DNA of 64,000 nucleotides from Rotaria sp. Silwood1 (taxonomy: Eukaryota; Rotifera; Eurotatoria; Philodinida; Philodinidae), in NCBI GenBank assembly GCA_905250075.1, contig CAJNOP010000020.1, forward strand, positions 192,214-256,213. Direction: 5' to 3'. A model generated the notes under the pieces. It searched no databases, had not been told where the DNA came from, and saw only the letters and a program-made list of their open reading frames with translations. Position numbers and translations under genes: made by a program. Of this stretch, positions 61,401-64,000 are shown piece by piece; position 1 is the first letter of the stretch, and each line of letters begins with the position of its first letter.

Positions 61401-62697
61401 AAAACAACATATGTCTTAAACAGAAACTAACGGAAATTTTTAGAACAAAAAAAAAGCAATATGCCAAATGAAAGAAAAGATTCAATCTCAAGTTATGCTT
61501 CATGTATTTATTTTAATTCTAGTTATTCTAGCGGAAATGAAATTTTATTTTAGGAAGTTCAAAAACTAATTATAAAATATGTCTCTGTATAGTTATAGTT
61601 CATAACATCTTCTAGCTATATACATATCGTGAGTTCTGATGGGATTAAAACATTTCCGTATTAGCATAGGAACTGTTTTTTAATTATATTTTGTATTAAT
61701 TTAATAAAGAAAACTTTTAATATCATTCAGAAATTAAAGAATTTTATATCGATAAAATAATTAATATTCATTTTTGAATAATCGAACATCAAGTCTTTCA
61801 GAGTTCTTCATCATTTTCAATAGTTCCAATCTTTACAAAAGTATTTCAATCGATTTTAATACAATTCATATTTGAAGTATTTCGTTACCAAAATTTTATT
61901 TGTAATTCTTAATTTACTAGTATATTTTCTATCTAGTAAAGTTGTTTTTATTTTAAGACTTATAAACATTTATTAGAAAACCTAATGATAATCTTAAGTT
62001 TGAAGTTTATCATTCGTTTATTTAACGAATATATAATATCTCTAATTTCCCATGAGAAATATTCATGTTAAAAAAAAATTAGTTTTCTTGTTGTCATAAT
62101 AATATTTAATTTGTTCTTGTTGTTTTTATTCGCCTAGGGTTGGGAAGAAACTGTTGATCTAGCAGTTAATTATGCATTACGTACTGTTCTTTCAAGATCA
62201 AAAAGTGCTGATCTTGGTTCAATACCAAATACAATAGGAAATTCAACAGAAAATATTGATATAAATAAATTAAAAAAACGTATTCAAACATTATGTGAAC
62301 GTTTAGAAAAAGGTGGTTCATTAGTTTCATCAAATCCAATAATAGATCGTAGTTTATCACCTGATTGTATGTACAAAATGAAATATTTCATTGATATAAA
62401 TGTTTTTTTTTTTTTTTGTTGAATAGCATCTTATACATCAACATCATTATCAACAAGAAGAGAAAAACCAATTGTTTCAAATCATCATAATCATAAAGAA
62501 AATGATGACAATGATGATGAACTACCAAATGGTGATTATGAAAGTATGTTTCGAAAATTATTTATTAAAATTTTTTTCTTTTTGTTTCAAAAACAAAATA
62601 TATATATTGTTTTTATTCGTTTTAAGATGAATTTCGTCTTTTACCTTCGACAAATGCTCGAAAGAAATATAATGATGATGATGATGACGATAATTAA
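55466..62697 (+). CDS. BBS9: BBS9 / PTHB1, BBSome subunit, 19 exons
   Basis: Exons: 55466-55571, 55640-55796, 55857-55921, 55980-56099, 56162-56351, 57001-57209, 57285-57395, 58070-58214, 58292-58476, 58565-58632, 58703-58874, 58936-59043, 59217-59369, 60099-60194, 60258-60565, 60640-60822, 62138-62366, 62427-62543 and 62627-62697. All phases agree (2793 nt, 930 residues; human 887). It starts MSLFKAREWWS as in human BBS9. Collinear signatures include KIVVGSHQGILRIYSP, GMPIIQIEIGKFVS, YEHNLNRPTFNM, LPGPICYLSRSDAIITVSS, VLGERNLFGLHDNGQL, LLQCCYLGTDP, LIDHHYELRV, FRAIQKRLLNKFKDKTPT and GWEETVDLAV. The order is an N-terminal beta-propeller, a GAE/platform region and C-terminal helices, as in the family. 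The donor of exon 9 (GTAGAA) is the least certain. The tail is acidic (DDDDDD). It acts in cargo sorting into cilia, so the organism is ciliated. Confidence 0.95.
56352..57000. other. BBS9 intron 5
   Basis: A 649-nt GT..AG intron. The part at about 56630-56750 resembles cadherin intron 5 at about 38800-38930 and is probably a dispersed-repeat copy. Confidence 0.55.
57396..58069. other. BBS9 intron 7, with a protein-like antisense stretch
   Basis: A 674-nt GT..AG intron. The minus strand from about 57989 to 57599 reads as two adjoining open frames with non-low-complexity content (DEQLTLVRDIIDRFSMITQR, then PYQDRLNSCDQCSIYFTCDQ). This looks like one decayed coding fragment of about 130 residues with a frame change near 57810-57835. 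No family is recognised. Confidence 0.4.
59370..60098. other. BBS9 intron 13
   Basis: A 729-nt AT-rich GT..AG intron. The open frame that runs through exon 13 into this intron is an extension, not a separate gene. No other structure is seen. Confidence 0.65.
60823..62137. other. BBS9 intron 16
   Basis: The longest BBS9 intron, 1315 nt, with GT..AG ends. It is AT-rich with no coding frame and no clear element boundary. Confidence 0.65.
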
Positions 62698-63083
62698 TAA
62701 TTATTTTCTTTTTAAATTTTGTTTTGTGAATGCTTTTTTGTTTTTCATTCTTCTATCCGTCCAGTTTTCTTCTTTTTTTTTTTTTTGTTCAATTGTTTTT
62801 ATTTTTTATGATGTTGCCTTATTCTATATTTCTTTCTCTGCTTCTTCTTCGTCTTTTTTTTTTGATGCTTTCTATAATGCTCATTCTTCTTTCTTTTTGT
62901 AGTGCGAGCTTTTGATGTGTCATAATAACTTCTTTTTTTTTTCTTTCTACGCGTGAGTTCTTGGGGAAAAAAAGAAATATATAGATTTTCCTTCATATAT
63001 TATTCTATCGAAACGAGAAAAAAAAGCGATATAGACATTTTTATTTTCTGGAAACAAGACGTTTGAAAGTATCAACCTAAATA
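62698..63083. other. BBS9 to GFRP-like intergenic spacer
   Basis: 386 bases with long T and CTT/TTC tracts. The overlapping Phe/Ser-rich frames on both strands are low-complexity artefacts. Confidence 0.7.
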
Positions 63084-64000
63084 ATGGCACTTCAATTGAC
63101 TCTATCATGTGATTCGAATAAAGTAGAAACTGGTCCAACACTTATACATTCAACTGGTGTTCAACATTATAAGATTTCACCAGAAATTGTAAGTAAAATA
63201 AATAATCGAAAGATGAATGTTTTCACTGGAATTTCAATTATCAATATACGAACAAGAACAAGTGAATAACATCTATTGTTTTCCTAATCATTTTTAGAAT
63301 GTATTTTATTTTTCACTAAGAAAAAAGTATTTTAGTCGTAGATTCAAAGACTTTTTCGGGTTCTATATTCTACCCAATGAGAAAATTCTACAATAGAAAC
63401 AAAAGAAAAAGGAACATGAGTTAGGTCGTCTATTATTTCATATATATTTTGTAATGTAACTAAATAATGAAAATATTTCTCATGAGATTTTTACATTTTA
63501 TAATCATATTGCCCTGAATAATATTCTCGATGTATTCAATAATAATAAAAATGGAAATGTGTTAAATTGAATTTTTTTGTTGAAAATATTTTTTCTTTCT
63601 TTTTTTTTTCATTGTTTATATATTTACTAAATAGTCAAATTATATAAATAATATTCTTGTGTCATAGATTCGTATCTTACAAAATAGTCTAACAAATGAT
63701 TTATTATCTGATCATGAACAAGGTGTTCTTTGTCAAGAAAATCCTCAACGTATTCTTGATATTCTTCGTCAAAATGGATATACTCTACAAAATCAAACAA
63801 ATGAAGATGATAAAACTTTATGGGTAGTATCACAAGATGGTGGTAATAATAATGAACAACCTGTTAATCCACCAGATTCAAATACAATACCAAATGATGG
63901 CAATGATGCAGATGCTGATGGTGAAGGTCATGGTGGTGATGATGAAGCCGGAAATAAAGAAGAAGAAGAAGAAGGACAAGGTGAAGAAGGAAATGAAGAA
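63084..64000 (+). CDS. GFRP-like protein (GTP cyclohydrolase I feedback regulator) with acidic extension, partial at right edge
   Basis: Exon 1 is 63084-63188 and exon 2 runs from 63668 past the window end, joined in phase 0. The first 94 or so residues follow the layout of GTP cyclohydrolase I feedback regulatory protein. An N-terminal strand leads to VETGPTLI (human MEVGPTMV). Later come VLCQENPQRILDILRQNGY (human YYVDDPPRIVLDKLERRGF) and DKTLWVVSQDG (human GQTLVWCLHKE). GFRP binds GTP cyclohydrolase I and mediates BH4 inhibition and phenylalanine stimulation. Human GFRP stops at 84 residues. Here the frame continues with at least 50 residues rich in Asp, Glu, Gly and Asn (DADADGEG, KEEEEEGQGEEG), still open at the edge. 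The family call rests on motif spacing by eye. Confidence 0.65.

Noticed and set aside
62546-63141. Several overlapping Phe/Ser- or Lys/Arg-rich frames on both strands
   Set aside because: They are translations of T-rich and CTT tracts. The plus-strand frame overlaps the last BBS9 exon in the wrong frame.

Overview
The window is a eukaryotic, very AT-rich nuclear segment. The evidence is split genes with many short GT..AG introns and poly-T tracts before the acceptors, long AT-rich spacers, and conserved animal proteins: ARL5, the ciliary BBSome protein BBS9, the U3 snoRNP protein IMP4, an equilibrative nucleoside transporter, a protocadherin-like adhesion receptor and a GFRP-like regulator. 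Several start codons lie directly behind a strong 3' splice acceptor that has no obvious upstream donor, which suggests spliced-leader trans-splicing. Together with the high AT content and a bacterial/fungal-type MetE-like gene, this points to a small spiralian animal. A rotifer, possibly bdelloid, is my best guess; it is inferred, not proven. Splice models were built by hand and every complete model keeps phase across all junctions.

Layout. From 0 to 12 kb there are four minus-strand genes: a beta-propeller-like protein (288-1271), a coiled-coil protein (2773-4524), a small secreted Cys-rich/Thr-rich protein (4848-5588) and a nuclear-looking C3H-motif protein (10567-11836, 5' end not found). 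From 12 to 32 kb the window is gene-poor. It holds several inverted-repeat, MITE-like elements, a truncated MetE-like gene (22667-22998) that runs toward a 100-N assembly gap (23290-23389), and a small secreted EF-hand protein (23787-24259). A 1.15-kb imperfect palindrome sits at about 6850-7995. From 32.3 to 39.9 kb lies a six-exon protocadherin-like gene whose fourth intron is only 33 nt. From 40 to 45 kb the window is again gene-poor, with a likely decayed gene and a TA-flanked inverted-repeat element.

From 44,958 to the right edge, seven genes lie head-to-tail on the plus strand with gaps of about 140 to 650 nt: ARL5, a transthyretin/HIUase-like protein, an ENT transporter, an RBR E3 ubiquitin ligase, IMP4, BBS9 (19 exons) and a GFRP-like protein running off the end. 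Their functions are unrelated (Golgi trafficking, purine-related fold, nucleoside uptake, ubiquitination, ribosome biogenesis, cilium trafficking, pterin regulation). Any link would therefore be co-transcription, not a shared pathway. A 175-bp hAT-type MITE with a perfect 8-bp target duplication sits between ENT and the RBR gene.

No rRNA, convincing tRNA or CRISPR array was seen. Most of the other open frames in the spacers have low-complexity, AT-driven translations and were not annotated.
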